A stretch of DNA of 64,000 nt from Prado023 sp049688395 (GTDB taxonomy: Bacteria; Actinomycetota; Actinomycetes; S36-B12; CAIYMF01), in NCBI GenBank assembly GCA_049688395.1, contig JBAVKQ010000093.1:7097-71096 (forward strand), in the 5' to 3' direction. Of this stretch, positions 1 through 8,182 are shown in pieces (the first letter of the stretch is position 1; every line of letters begins with the position of its first letter). Made by a program: the position numbers and the translations under genes. The notes under the pieces were generated by a model that was not told the DNA's origin, did not search any database, and worked only from the letters and a program-made list of their open reading frames with translations.

Positions 1-785
1 TCGAGTTGCGCAAGGCCAAGCACCTGGCCCTGGACGCCGCGCTGGACATGGTCGCCGACGTGTCCTACTTCGGCACGATGATGGTCTGGAAGGGCCTGGC
101 CGACGGGATGGTCTCCGGGGCGGCGCACACCACGGCACACACCATCCGGCCCGCGCTGCAGATCATCAAGACCAGCCCGGGGGTGTCCATCGTCTCGAGC
201 GTGTTCTTCATGGCCCTCGAGGACCGCGTGCTGGTCTACGGCGACTGCGCGGTGAACCCCGACCCGAACGCCGAGCAGCTGGCCGACATCGCGGTCTCCT
301 CGGCCACGACCGCCGCGGCGTTCGGAGTCGAGCCGCGGGTGGCGATGCTCAGCTACTCCACCGGCGCCTCCGGCATGGGCGTGGACGTGGAGAAGGTGCG
401 CGCAGCCACCGAGCTGGCCCGCGAGCGCCGGCCGGACCTGCCCATCGAGGGCCCGATCCAGTACGACGCCGCGGTGGACGTGGCGGTGGCCAAGTCGAAG
501 TTGCCGGGCTCGGAGGTCGCCGGCCGGGCGACGGTCTTCATCTTCCCCGACCTGAACACCGGTAACAACACCTACAAGGCGGTGCAGCGCTCGGCCAACG
601 CCGTGGCGATCGGCCCGGTGCTCCAGGGCCTGCGGCTGCCGGTCAACGACCTGTCCCGCGGCGCGCTGGTCGAGGACATCATCAACACCGTGGTCATCAC
701 GGCCGTACAGGCCCAGCAGGCCCACACAGCCCCACAGGTCGAGCCGGTCGAGCCGGTCGCGATCCCCGCCGAGGAAGGTGCCTGA
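1..785 (+). CDS. pta: Phosphate acetyltransferase, C-terminal part (5' end outside window)
   Basis: The reading frame is already open at base 3 and codes about 260 residues up to a TGA at 783-785, so only the C-terminal part of the protein is here. It matches the catalytic domain of phosphotransacetylase, which interconverts acetyl-CoA and acetyl phosphate in the cytoplasm; recognisable stretches are GAAHTTAHTIRPALQIIK, FPDLNTGNNTYKAVQR and AIGPVLQGLRLPVNDLSRG. A short Glu/Pro/Val-rich tail follows the conserved domain. Only 3 nt separate the stop from ackA, so the two form the usual acetate operon. Full-length versus short family form cannot be judged without the upstream sequence. Confidence 0.93.
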   Translation, partial: ELRKAKHLALDAALDMVADVSYFGTMMVWKGLADGMVSGAAHTTAHTIRPALQIIKTSPGVSIVSSVFFMALEDRVLVYGDCAVNPDPNAEQLADIAVSSATTAAAFGVEPRVAMLSYSTGASGMGVDVEKVRAATELARERRPDLPIEGPIQYDAAVDVAVAKSKLPGSEVAGRATVFIFPDLNTGNNTYKAVQRSANAVAIGPVLQGLRLPVNDLSRGALVEDIINTVVITAVQAQQAHTAPQVEPVEPVAIPAEEGA

Positions 786-788
786 GCC

Positions 789-2006
789 ATGCTCGTGCTC
801 GTCGTCAACGCCGGGTCGTCGTCGCTGAAGTACCAGCTGGTCGACACCGTGTCCGCCGTGGTCTGGGCCACCGGGCTGGTCGAGCGGATCGGCGAAGCCT
901 CCTCCTCGATCACTCATCGCTCCCGGATCCGCAGCGGCGCGGACGCGGAACCGGTCACGGTCCGCTCCGAGCAGGTGGTCGCCGACCATGCGCAGGCCTT
1001 CGCGGCGCTCAGCGCCCAGTTCGCCGCGACCGGTGCGGCCCACGAGGTGGGCGAGCTCGTGGGCGTGGGCCATCGGGTGGTCCAGGGTGCCGACGTGTTC
1101 AGCGAGCCCACGGTCGTCACCCCCGAGGTGGTCCAGGTCATCCGCGAGCTGATCCCGCTGGCGCCGCTGCACAACCCCGCCAGCGTCGCCGGTCTCGAGT
1201 CGGCGATGGCGGCCTTCCCGGACGTGCCGCACGTGGCCGTCTTCGACACCGCGTTCCACTCGACCATCCCGGCCGCGGCCTACACCTACGCGATCGACCA
1301 GGAGGTGGCCCGCGCCCATCGGATCCGCCGCTACGGTTTCCACGGCACCTCGCACAAGTACGTCACCGAGGCGGCCGCCCGGGTGCTGGGCAAGCCGGTG
1401 GCGGCCGTGGACCTGGTCACCCTGCACCTGGGCAACGGCGCCTCGGCGTGCGCCGTGCGCGGTGGGCGCAGCGTGGAGACCTCCATGGGCCTGACCCCGC
1501 TGGAGGGCCTGGTCATGGGCACCCGCTCCGGGGACGTCGACCCGGCGTTGGTCTACCACCTGATCACCACGGCGGGCATGAGTGCGGCCGAGGTCGACGA
1601 CCTGCTCAACAAGCGCAGCGGTCTGCTCGGCCTGTGCGGCCAGAACGATCTGCGCGAGGTGCACCGGTTGGCCGCCACGGGCGACGCCGACGCCGAGCTG
1701 GCCCTGTCGGTGTACGTGCACCGAATCCGCAAGTACCTGGGGGCCTACCTGGCTGTCCTGGGCCGGGCCGACGCGATCGTGTTCACAGCCGGCGTCGGGG
1801 AGAACGACCCGGAGATCCGGCGTCGGGTGATCGCGGGCCTGGAGATGATCGGCGTGGCCATCGATGCGGGCCGCAACGCGAACCTGCGCGGCAGCACGGT
1901 GCCGGTGGACCTGTCGTTCCCCGGAGCACCGATCAAGGTGCTCGTGGTCCCGACCAACGAGGAGCTGGAGATCGCGCGGCAGACCTCGGCGGCGGTCCGC
2001 GGCTGA
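789..2006 (+). CDS. ackA: Acetate kinase
   Basis: This 405-residue protein has the normal length for acetate kinase, the ATP-dependent enzyme converting acetyl phosphate to acetate. Visible family blocks are NAGSSSLKYQL at the N-terminus, GHRVVQGAD, FDTAFHSTIP, HGTSHKYV, the phosphate-binding HLGNGAS and the C-terminal GVGENDPEIR. The ATG lies 3 nt after the pta stop, with a GAGGAAGG ribosome site inside the end of pta, so translation is probably coupled. Pta and AckA together carry overflow acetate metabolism or acetate assimilation. Confidence 0.96.
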   Translation: MLVLVVNAGSSSLKYQLVDTVSAVVWATGLVERIGEASSSITHRSRIRSGADAEPVTVRSEQVVADHAQAFAALSAQFAATGAAHEVGELVGVGHRVVQGADVFSEPTVVTPEVVQVIRELIPLAPLHNPASVAGLESAMAAFPDVPHVAVFDTAFHSTIPAAAYTYAIDQEVARAHRIRRYGFHGTSHKYVTEAAARVLGKPVAAVDLVTLHLGNGASACAVRGGRSVETSMGLTPLEGLVMGTRSGDVDPALVYHLITTAGMSAAEVDDLLNKRSGLLGLCGQNDLREVHRLAATGDADAELALSVYVHRIRKYLGAYLAVLGRADAIVFTAGVGENDPEIRRRVIAGLEMIGVAIDAGRNANLRGSTVPVDLSFPGAPIKVLVVPTNEELEIARQTSAAVRG

Positions 2007-2140
2007 CTCCGAGCACGGACCTGTGTGCTGCGTCACGACGACGGCACTGCTGCGATGCGATTGGGACAGAAGTGGGAGGCAGCGGGCTTGTTCCCTCGGG
2101 GTTCTTGGTTCACTCTTGGCGCAGAGGAGAGGAGCCCTAC

Positions 2141-2590
2141 ATGACTGCCATCACCACCGACCTCCACACCGGGATCGACCTGCGGGTCACCGACTACACG
2201 CGGGCCCACGACCGCCTCGTCGGGCTGCTCGGCGATCGTCGTGGCGTGATCACCTGGTGGATCGACCTCACCCGCCAGCTCGACGAGCTGGCCGACGCGA
2301 TCCGCACCACGGCGGGCAATCTGGTGGACCCCGACGGGTTCACCGAGCAGATCCGCGACGATGCCCCACACCTCATGGGCCGCTGGCTGCGCCTGAGTGC
2401 GGAGCGTGACGACCTCGATCGGGCCGTGACCGACGTCCGGATCCTGGCCGGGTCCAGCGCCGGTGACCCCACGGCCGTCGACACCGTGATCACGGCGGTG
2501 CGCGATGTGCTCAATCGGGCACGGCGCTACCAGGAGCGGACCACCGATGTCCTGCTCGACGCCTACGAGCGCGACCTCGGCGGCGAGTAA
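2141..2590 (+). CDS. Hypothetical protein, 149 aa
   Basis: I do not recognise this family. The ATG at 2141 is preceded by a good purine-rich site (GAGGAGAGGAG) and the 149-residue product is soluble, acidic and predicted mostly helical, with no signal peptide or membrane segment. A GVITWWIDLTRQLDELADAI stretch near residue 40 and repeated acidic/basic pairs suggest a helical bundle. A gap of 134 nt separates it from ackA, so it probably has its own promoter. The gene ends just before a GC hairpin that faces the convergent SGNH gene. Confidence 0.75.
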   Translation: MTAITTDLHTGIDLRVTDYTRAHDRLVGLLGDRRGVITWWIDLTRQLDELADAIRTTAGNLVDPDGFTEQIRDDAPHLMGRWLRLSAERDDLDRAVTDVRILAGSSAGDPTAVDTVITAVRDVLNRARRYQERTTDVLLDAYERDLGGE

Positions 2591-2609
2591 GCGAACCGAT
2601 CGTCGACCC

Positions 2610-2654
2610 CCGGGCCGCCCCGCCGAATCCCCCCATCCGGCTGGAGCGGCCCGG
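2610..2654. terminator. Hairpin between convergent genes
   Basis: The arms 2610-2618 (CCGGGCCGC) and 2646-2654 (GCGGCCCGG) are perfect inverted repeats, and the right arm is followed by a short T-rich stretch. It lies between the ends of two convergent genes and could stop transcription from both sides. The 27-nt loop is long, so confidence is moderate. Confidence 0.4.
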
Positions 2655-2676
2655 TTTCTGTGGTGGCCCCCGGGGC

Positions 2677-3300
2677 TCAGCGCAGACCGTGCTCGTCGAC
2701 CGCGTCGTCGATCAGTCGGGCGAATGCGCGCTGGCCGGCTGAGGTGAGGTGGATCCGGTCGGCGGCGAACCAACGGCGATGCCCAGCGCTGTGGCCGTAC
2801 CAGTCGATGATCCGGACCCGGGACGCCCTGTAGCGCCGGTCGCAGGCCCGCAGGGTCGCGAGGTTTGCCTGCTGCCAGCTGCGGGGCACCCGCGGGGTCA
2901 CCAGGAACACCCGCCGGTGCGTGCCTGCCGTGCGCACGACCGCGCGGCAGTCCGCGGCCCGGACGGTCCCGTTGGTGCCCAACTCCACGACGACCTGGCG
3001 CGGCAGTGCCGCACCGTAGCTGCGCAGGACGCCGGGCGCGGTGCTGAACTGGCGGCCCACCGCGGCGTGCACCCGGAAACCGGTGCGTCGCATCCGCGGG
3101 GTGACGCTGACCATCAGTGAATCGCCCACCGCGAGCCGGCCCCTGGGCGCCGCGGCCGCAGGCGTCCGGACCGGGAGCAGGGCCACAGCATTCGGGGCGG
3201 CCACAGCAGTCGGGCTCACGCCGGGGGAGGTGGGCAGCGCGAGGGCTATCAGCAGGGTCGCGAGCCCGGTCGTGATTCCTTTACGTAGCCATTCCGTCAC
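2677..3300 (-). CDS. Secreted SGNH/GDSL-fold protein
   Basis: The 207-residue product starts with a signal peptide (basic start, then a hydrophobic stretch, Ala-rich cleavage region near residue 35). After it come SGNH blocks: GDSLM near residue 59 (nucleophile Ser), LGTNG (block III) and DRIHLTSAG with the Asp/His pair (block V). This arrangement resembles the SGNH domain found alone or fused to OafA-type acyltransferases, so it may deacylate or acylate cell-envelope sugars outside the membrane. The GTG start at 3300 has a CAGACT hexamer 7 nt upstream, suggesting a leaderless start. Substrate is unknown. Confidence 0.8.
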   Translation of the reverse strand: MTEWLRKGITTGLATLLIALALPTSPGVSPTAVAAPNAVALLPVRTPAAAAPRGRLAVGDSLMVSVTPRMRRTGFRVHAAVGRQFSTAPGVLRSYGAALPRQVVVELGTNGTVRAADCRAVVRTAGTHRRVFLVTPRVPRSWQQANLATLRACDRRYRASRVRIIDWYGHSAGHRRWFAADRIHLTSAGQRAFARLIDDAVDEHGLR

Positions 3301-3307
3301 GCGTCGT

Positions 3308-3313
3308 AGTCTG
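3308..3313 (-). promoter_or_regulatory. -10 element, leaderless start of SGNH gene
   Basis: CAGACT on the minus strand ends 7 nt before the GTG at 3300. No ribosome site is visible, consistent with a leaderless transcript. Confidence 0.4.
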
Positions 3314-3360
3314 CCAGTGACCGGGAGGTAAGGGAACCGGGCAGGGTGCCGGTGGGCGGG

Positions 3361-3825
3361 TCAGGCGCTGCTGCTCAGCAGGCCGTCGCACAGATCCTGG
3401 ATCGCGGTGGTGGGGGTCGTCGCATGCCAGAACCGTCGCTCCACGAGGTCGAGCACGTCGATGCGGTCCAGGTCCGCATCGCGCAGGTGCGGGTCCAGCC
3501 CGCCGTACAGCTCCCCCAGAGAGCAGCAGTCCAACGCCACTGTCCTCGCCCGCGCGCTGGTCGGCACCTGGCCGAGCACGCGATCACCGAATGCGGCGAT
3601 CGCGGCCTGCGCGCTGGTGGCCGGCACGAGGACCGTCAACCAGATGCGTCCTGAGCAGGCGATGCGCAGCAGTTCGCGCCCGGGCAGCTGCAACGACCGG
3701 GTGAGGTGCTCGACGTCGATACCCCTCGAATCGACCTCGAGCACCATGTCCACCACCATGTCCAGCACGAGATCCTCCGCGAGGTCCTCCACGAGGTCGT
3801 GCAGGGTTGCTGCGTTGCCCACCAT
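3361..3825 (-). CDS. Hypothetical protein, 154 aa
   Basis: Function is not recognised. The ATG at 3825 is chosen because GAGGGAGGA sits just upstream on the minus strand; the frame stays open further upstream without a comparable site. The N-terminal third is an unusual run of Asp-Leu/Val repeats (DLVEDLAEDLVLDMVVDMVL), which at DNA level is a string of near-repeated GAGGTC/CACGAG triplet blocks. The rest looks like a soluble alpha/beta domain. It is divergent from the RibD-like gene at 4014 and shares the intergenic region that holds a perfect-arm palindrome. Confidence 0.65.
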   Translation of the reverse strand: MVGNAATLHDLVEDLAEDLVLDMVVDMVLEVDSRGIDVEHLTRSLQLPGRELLRIACSGRIWLTVLVPATSAQAAIAAFGDRVLGQVPTSARARTVALDCCSLGELYGGLDPHLRDADLDRIDVLDLVERRFWHATTPTTAIQDLCDGLLSSSA

Positions 3826-3937
3826 TGGTCGTCCTCCCTCGGCTGGTCCCACGCGGACCATGCTGCCCGCGCGCGCCTCCCGATCGGGGCAGGCGCGCCG
3901 GAGCACACGCGGGCAGACGCCTCCCGCGCGCGACGGT

Positions 3938-3957
3938 GCGTCCCGAACTCGGGACGC
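3938..3957. promoter_or_regulatory. Palindrome, possible operator
   Basis: Arms GCGTCCCGA and TCGGGACGC flank a 2-nt centre, a 9-bp perfect inverted repeat. It sits between divergent genes, about 45 nt upstream of the -10 of the gene at 4014, a good place for a repressor or activator. The regulator is unknown. Confidence 0.4.
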
Positions 3958-4000
3958 AGATCGGCAGTGGGGAAGCCCTGCGCGCGGTACGGGCCGCTGT

Positions 4001-4006
4001 TAGGGT
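4001..4006 (+). promoter_or_regulatory. -10 element, leaderless start of the reductase operon
   Basis: TAGGGT ends 7 nt before the ATG at 4014, with no ribosome site between, as expected for a leaderless actinobacterial transcript. Confidence 0.5.
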
Positions 4007-4013
4007 CGCCAGC

Positions 4014-4742
4014 ATGCACAGGCTCCTCCCGGCACCCGGGGCACCACTGACCCAGGACGATGTGGTGGCGGCCTACGACTGGCCCGCTGCGCGCTGGGTG
4101 CGGGCCTGCTTCGCTCGCACCCTCGACGGGGCCATCACCGGTCCCGATGGACTCTCAGGCTCCATCTCCAGCCCTGCCGACCGGGTGGTCATGGCTGCCA
4201 TCCGCCGGTTCGCCGACGTCTACCTGGCCGGCGCCGGCACCGTGCGCGCCGAGGGGTACTCCGCGATCCGCGCCGACCTGGACCGGGCCCGTGAGCGAGT
4301 CGCTCGCGGACTGGCTCCCTCGCCCACGCTGGCTGTCGTGACCACGACGTGCGACTTCGACTGGGAGCACGTCGACTTCGTCAACTCCCAGGCACGACCG
4401 ATCATGCTCACGACGGCCTCCAGCGACCCGGCCGCCCGCAGCACGGCCGAGCGCTGGTGCGAGGTCGTCATCGCCGGCGAGCACCGGGTGGAGCCGGCGC
4501 AGGCGTTGGACGCGCTCGCCGAGCGCGGCCTGACCCGCGTCTCGTTCGAGGGTGGCGACCAGCTCCTGGCCGACATGGTGCACGCCGATGCCCTCGACGA
4601 GATGGACCTGACCATCGCCCCGGTGCTCACCGGTGCCCCACATCGCGAGCGGACCGGCGAGGCTGCCCTGACCCGGATGCGGCTGCACCAGCTGCTCGAG
4701 GACGACGGCTACCTGTTCGCCCGCTACCTGCGGCGGCAATGA
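4014..4742 (+). CDS. RibD C-terminal/DHFR-fold pyrimidine reductase family protein
   Basis: The 242-residue product fits the RibD C-terminal domain family (dihydrofolate-reductase fold, NADPH-dependent). Seen are ARTLDGAITGPDGLSGSISS after the first strand, YLAGAGTVRAEGY in the cofactor region, and FEGGDQLLADMV near the C-terminus. There is no N-terminal deaminase domain, so it is not a complete RibD. Members act on riboflavin precursors or, in some mycobacterial cases, on dihydrofolate. It starts a three-gene unit with 1-nt gaps: this gene, a pterin-binding protein and a PLP decarboxylase. That context hints at pterin or folate chemistry; the substrate is inference. Confidence 0.8.
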   Translation: MHRLLPAPGAPLTQDDVVAAYDWPAARWVRACFARTLDGAITGPDGLSGSISSPADRVVMAAIRRFADVYLAGAGTVRAEGYSAIRADLDRARERVARGLAPSPTLAVVTTTCDFDWEHVDFVNSQARPIMLTTASSDPAARSTAERWCEVVIAGEHRVEPAQALDALAERGLTRVSFEGGDQLLADMVHADALDEMDLTIAPVLTGAPHRERTGEAALTRMRLHQLLEDDGYLFARYLRRQ

Positions 4743-4743
4743 C

Positions 4744-5634
4744 GTGCTCGACCTGACCGCGCTGGCCGCTCTGGCCGGCGAGCACGGCGATGCGCTGGGC
4801 CTTCCGGTCGCTGAGGTCCGGATCGGCGGGGCCACCCACGACCTCGACGCGGAGCCCCTGGTGATGGGCGTGGTGAACCTCTCGCGGGACTCCACCTACC
4901 GCGACTCGGTCGCGGTGTCCACGCAGTCCGCGATCCGGCGCGCGCAGGTCATGCACGCCCAGGGTGCGGGGCTCATCGACATCGGCGCGGAGTCCAGCAC
5001 CCTGCGCGCGGCTCGGGTGGCCGACGACGACCAGTCCGCGGCGATGGTCCCGGTGATCCGGGCGCTGGCCGAGCGCGGCGTGACCACGTCGGTGGAGGCG
5101 TACAGTCCGGCGGTCCTCGAAGCCTGCTTGCAGGCCGGGGCGTCGGTGGTGAACCTGACGGGCAGCAGCGACCTCTCGCGGATCTACGAACTGGCGGCCT
5201 CGCACGAGGCCGCCGTCGTCCTGTGCTTCGTCCCCGGTGCGAACGTGCGCGAGGTGGGCGACATCCCAATGGGCTGCGACCCGATCCCGGTCCTGCTGGA
5301 CTACTTCGCCGCGCGCATCGACCAGGCCCGGGCGCACGGGGTCACCGAGGTCATCATCGACCCGGGGCTGGGGTTCTACTACGGGAACCTGACGGTGCCC
5401 GCGGTCCGGGTTCGCCACCAGGCGCAGGTCCTGCTAAACTCGTTTCGGCTGCGCGCGCTCGGGGTGCCGATCTGCCAGGCACTGCCGCATGCCTTCGACC
5501 TGTTCGAGGAGGAGTTCCGCACCGCAGAGAGCTTCTTCGCCGTGCTCGCCGCACTTGGTCGGGTCAACATCTACCGGACGCACGAGGTGGCCCGTGTGCG
5601 GGCAACTCTGCACGCGATGCGGGCGCTGGGCTGA
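4744..5634 (+). CDS. Divergent pterin-binding (dihydropteroate-synthase-like) protein
   Basis: The 296-residue protein has a TIM-barrel layout like dihydropteroate synthase: VMGVVNLSRDSTYRDSVAV near residue 40 replaces the usual NVTPDSFSDGG loop, GLIDIGAESST matches the second strand motif, and EVIIDPGLGFYYGN matches the strand-5 region. The loss of canonical loop residues argues against a normal folP product and for a pterin-binding paralog with another substrate. The GTG start lies 1 nt after the stop of the reductase gene and the next gene starts 1 nt after its stop, so the three are translated as a unit. Confidence 0.75.
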   Translation: MLDLTALAALAGEHGDALGLPVAEVRIGGATHDLDAEPLVMGVVNLSRDSTYRDSVAVSTQSAIRRAQVMHAQGAGLIDIGAESSTLRAARVADDDQSAAMVPVIRALAERGVTTSVEAYSPAVLEACLQAGASVVNLTGSSDLSRIYELAASHEAAVVLCFVPGANVREVGDIPMGCDPIPVLLDYFAARIDQARAHGVTEVIIDPGLGFYYGNLTVPAVRVRHQAQVLLNSFRLRALGVPICQALPHAFDLFEEEFRTAESFFAVLAALGRVNIYRTHEVARVRATLHAMRALG

Positions 5635-5635
5635 A

Positions 5636-7120
5636 GTGACCGGATCGCTGCCCGCCCCCGAGTGGTTCGCGGCCGCACCGACCTGGCTCGAGGACGCGCC
5701 CCTGTTCCAGGCGTGGCGGCGCTTCGTCGACGCCGACCTGGCCCCGTTCACGATCCCCGGGCACAAGCGGCGTGGGCACCGCCTGGACCCTGACCTCGGC
5801 CGCCTGCTGGCCGCCGACGTCCCGCTCTACGGCGGCCTGGACACGATGAAGCTGACCGGGGGAGTGCTGGCCGACGCCCAGCACCGCGCGGCCGCGCTGT
5901 GGGGTGCCGACCTGTGCCGGTTCAGCACCGGCGGCTCCACGCAGGCCAACCTCGCGATCGTGCTGGCACTGGGCCGGCCCGGCGATCAGGTGCTGGTGGC
6001 CCGCAACGCCCACCGCTCGGTGCTGTCCGGACTGGTCCTGGCCGGGCTGCGTCCGGTCTGGTTGCCAGTGCGCATCGACCCCGCGACCGGCGGTCCGTCA
6101 GGTCTCGAGGTGGCCGAGGTGCGTGACGCGCTGGCCGCCCACCCGGACGCAGTGGCGCTGCTGTGCACCGAGCCCAGCTACCAGGGCACCCTCTCGGACC
6201 TGCCGGCCCTGGTGTCGATGGCGCACCGTCGCGGCGTTCCGGTGGTCGTCGACCAGGCCTGGGGCGCCCACCTCGGGCTGGCGCCCGGCTACCCGCCGCA
6301 CGCGCTGGCCATGGGAGCCGACGCCATGATCACCAGCGCGCACAAAGCACTGCCGGCGATCAGCGGCGGGTCGCTGCTGCTGGCCCGGACCGAGCGCCTC
6401 GACGCCGCCCGGATCGACCGCGCCTTCGAGGCCACCCACACCACGAGCCCGCCGGGTGCCGTCCTGGCCAGCATCGACGCGGCCCGGGCGCTGCTGGCCA
6501 GCCCGACGGGCACGGCTGCCCTGGGCGCCCTACGCGCGCTGGTCGCCGCAGCCCGCGAGCAGCTGCGCGCGGCCGGCCTGCACGTGACCGGCCCCGACGA
6601 GCATCCCGCGGGGAGGTTCGACCCGGCCAAGGTGGTGATCCGGTTCGCCACATCGGGTCGGTCGGGACTCGTGGCCGAGCAGTGTCTGCTGGCAGCCGAC
6701 GTGCCCGTGGAGATGGCCGACCGGGACACGCTGGTGGCCCAGTTCGGGCTCCTCGACGACGCGGACACAGTCGCGCGCCTGGTGGGCGGCGTGCTCGCGA
6801 CCCTGACCGGGCCCAGCGGTCCGCCGCGGGCGCCGATGGCCGCCGGCCCACCGCTGCCCCCCATCGTCGTGGCTCCACGTGCGGCCTTCTTCGCCGAGTA
6901 CGAGACGGTCGCCCGGACCGCCAGCATCGGGCGGGTCGCCGCCGAGCTGGTGGCGCCCTACCCGCCCGGGGTGCCCCTGATCGTGCCCGGCGAGCTGATC
7001 ACCGGCCCGACCCTGGCGGCGCTGGACGCCGCCCTGGCAGCGGGTAACCGGATCGCCTACGCGGCCGATCCCACCCTGGCCACCCTGCAGGTGATCGCCG
7101 GCGAGGTCCTCGACTGCTGA
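5636..7120 (+). CDS. PLP-dependent Orn/Lys/Arg decarboxylase family protein
   Basis: This 494-residue fold-type I PLP enzyme resembles the ornithine/lysine/arginine decarboxylase family. FTIPGHKRRG and LYGGLDTMKLTGGVL open the large domain, VVVDQAWGAHLG carries the cofactor-binding Asp, and SAHKALPAISGGS holds the Schiff-base lysine (about residue 237). A C-terminal small domain follows, ending with YPPGVPLIVPGELI. The GTG at 5636 is chosen because it lies 1 nt after the previous stop; the open frame extends upstream only inside that gene. True substrate is unknown; its tight link with a pterin-binding protein and a reductase is unusual for a catabolic decarboxylase. Confidence 0.85.
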   Translation: MTGSLPAPEWFAAAPTWLEDAPLFQAWRRFVDADLAPFTIPGHKRRGHRLDPDLGRLLAADVPLYGGLDTMKLTGGVLADAQHRAAALWGADLCRFSTGGSTQANLAIVLALGRPGDQVLVARNAHRSVLSGLVLAGLRPVWLPVRIDPATGGPSGLEVAEVRDALAAHPDAVALLCTEPSYQGTLSDLPALVSMAHRRGVPVVVDQAWGAHLGLAPGYPPHALAMGADAMITSAHKALPAISGGSLLLARTERLDAARIDRAFEATHTTSPPGAVLASIDAARALLASPTGTAALGALRALVAAAREQLRAAGLHVTGPDEHPAGRFDPAKVVIRFATSGRSGLVAEQCLLAADVPVEMADRDTLVAQFGLLDDADTVARLVGGVLATLTGPSGPPRAPMAAGPPLPPIVVAPRAAFFAEYETVARTASIGRVAAELVAPYPPGVPLIVPGELITGPTLAALDAALAAGNRIAYAADPTLATLQVIAGEVLDC

Positions 7121-7240
7121 GCGCTGAATGCCCGGGTACAGGCGGCCGGCGCCCGTGCTCACAGCGCGTGCGGACAGCCGTCCTGGCGTAGCGTTGCCCA
7201 GGCCGGGACCTCCGGCCACTCGACGACACCCGGAGTCCAC

Positions 7241-8092
7241 GTGCCGATGCTGCGCGCCACCTGGGAACTGAGCGCGAGCCTCGCCCTGGCCCTGTTCGCC
7301 GCGTACGGGCTGCTGCGCCTGGTCGGGGTGGCCGGGCGGCCGCGCGTGACCACCCTGGCCTCGTTCTTCGTGCAGTTCGGGGTCGTCGTTGCCATCTTCG
7401 CGGTGTACCAGCGGACCTCGCTGCACCGGCTGGACCTGACCGCCGGGGCCGAGCAGCGGGCGCTGTGGGTCTGGGATGTCGAGCAGCGGCTGCGGATGGG
7501 CAGCGAGCTGGCCATCCAGCGCTGGGTGCTGCCGTTCCCCACGCTCGTGCGCGGGCTCAACGCCTACTATGCGGGCCTGCACCTGACCTCGATGACCGCA
7601 TTCCTGGTCTGGATGTGGTGGCGGCACCGGGCGCACTACCTGCTGGCGTGCGTCACGGTGGCCGGGACCACCCTGATCAGCGTGCTGCTGCACAACGTCT
7701 CCGTGGCACCACCCCGCCTGCTCAGCGAGCTGGGCTTCGTGGACACCGGGCTGCTCTACGGCCAGTCGGTGTACGGTCCGGCGGGGACCGGGATCTCCAG
7801 CCAGCTCGCGGCGATGCCCTCGCTGCACGTCGCGTGGGCCGGCATCATCGCGGGCTTCGCGCTGGTGGTCAGCGCCAGCAGGTGGCGATGGCTGCTGGTC
7901 GGCCACTTCGCCATGACGTGCTTCGTGGTCGTGGCCACGGCCAACCACTGGTGGCTCGACGGCGTGGCCGGGCTGCTCATCGCCTGGGGGGTCTACGCAG
8001 TGGCCCGGCTGCTCCTGCCCAGTCCGGGCGCGCTGACAGGCACACGGGCCGACATCGACGCCGATGCGGCGGCCGCAGTTCCCGCGCCGTGA
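7241..8092 (+). CDS. PAP2-family integral membrane phosphatase
   Basis: This 283-residue polytopic protein has about six membrane segments and the PAP2 signature split over APPRLL, AMPSLHVAWA and ANHWWLDG, the last two carrying catalytic histidines. The type is close to the AUR1/inositol-phosphate transferase-like PAP2 group of actinobacteria, which act on lipid phosphates at the outer membrane face. Start is GTG at 7241 (an ATG two codons later is possible). A TAGCGT hexamer at 7189-7194 could be its promoter with a leader of about 40 nt. Substrate is not deducible. Confidence 0.82.
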   Translation: MPMLRATWELSASLALALFAAYGLLRLVGVAGRPRVTTLASFFVQFGVVVAIFAVYQRTSLHRLDLTAGAEQRALWVWDVEQRLRMGSELAIQRWVLPFPTLVRGLNAYYAGLHLTSMTAFLVWMWWRHRAHYLLACVTVAGTTLISVLLHNVSVAPPRLLSELGFVDTGLLYGQSVYGPAGTGISSQLAAMPSLHVAWAGIIAGFALVVSASRWRWLLVGHFAMTCFVVVATANHWWLDGVAGLLIAWGVYAVARLLLPSPGALTGTRADIDADAAAAVPAP

Positions 8093-8128
8093 CGCCGGGT
8101 GCGCCGTGACGTCGGCGCCGACGACATG

Positions 8129-8162
8129 CCTGAGCCCCCCACCCGTGGGCGAGGGGCTCAGG
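8129..8162. terminator. Bidirectional hairpin terminator
   Basis: Arms 8129-8138 (CCTGAGCCCC) and 8153-8162 (GGGGCTCAGG) form a perfect 10-bp stem with a 14-nt loop between the convergent PAP2 gene and the osmoprotectant binding-protein gene. Confidence 0.65.
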
Positions 8163-8182
8163 TCACATCCTTGCCGAAGGGA

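Noticed and set aside
6530..7948. 472-codon minus-strand frame
   Set aside because: Antisense to the decarboxylase and PAP2 genes; composition matches a shadow frame.
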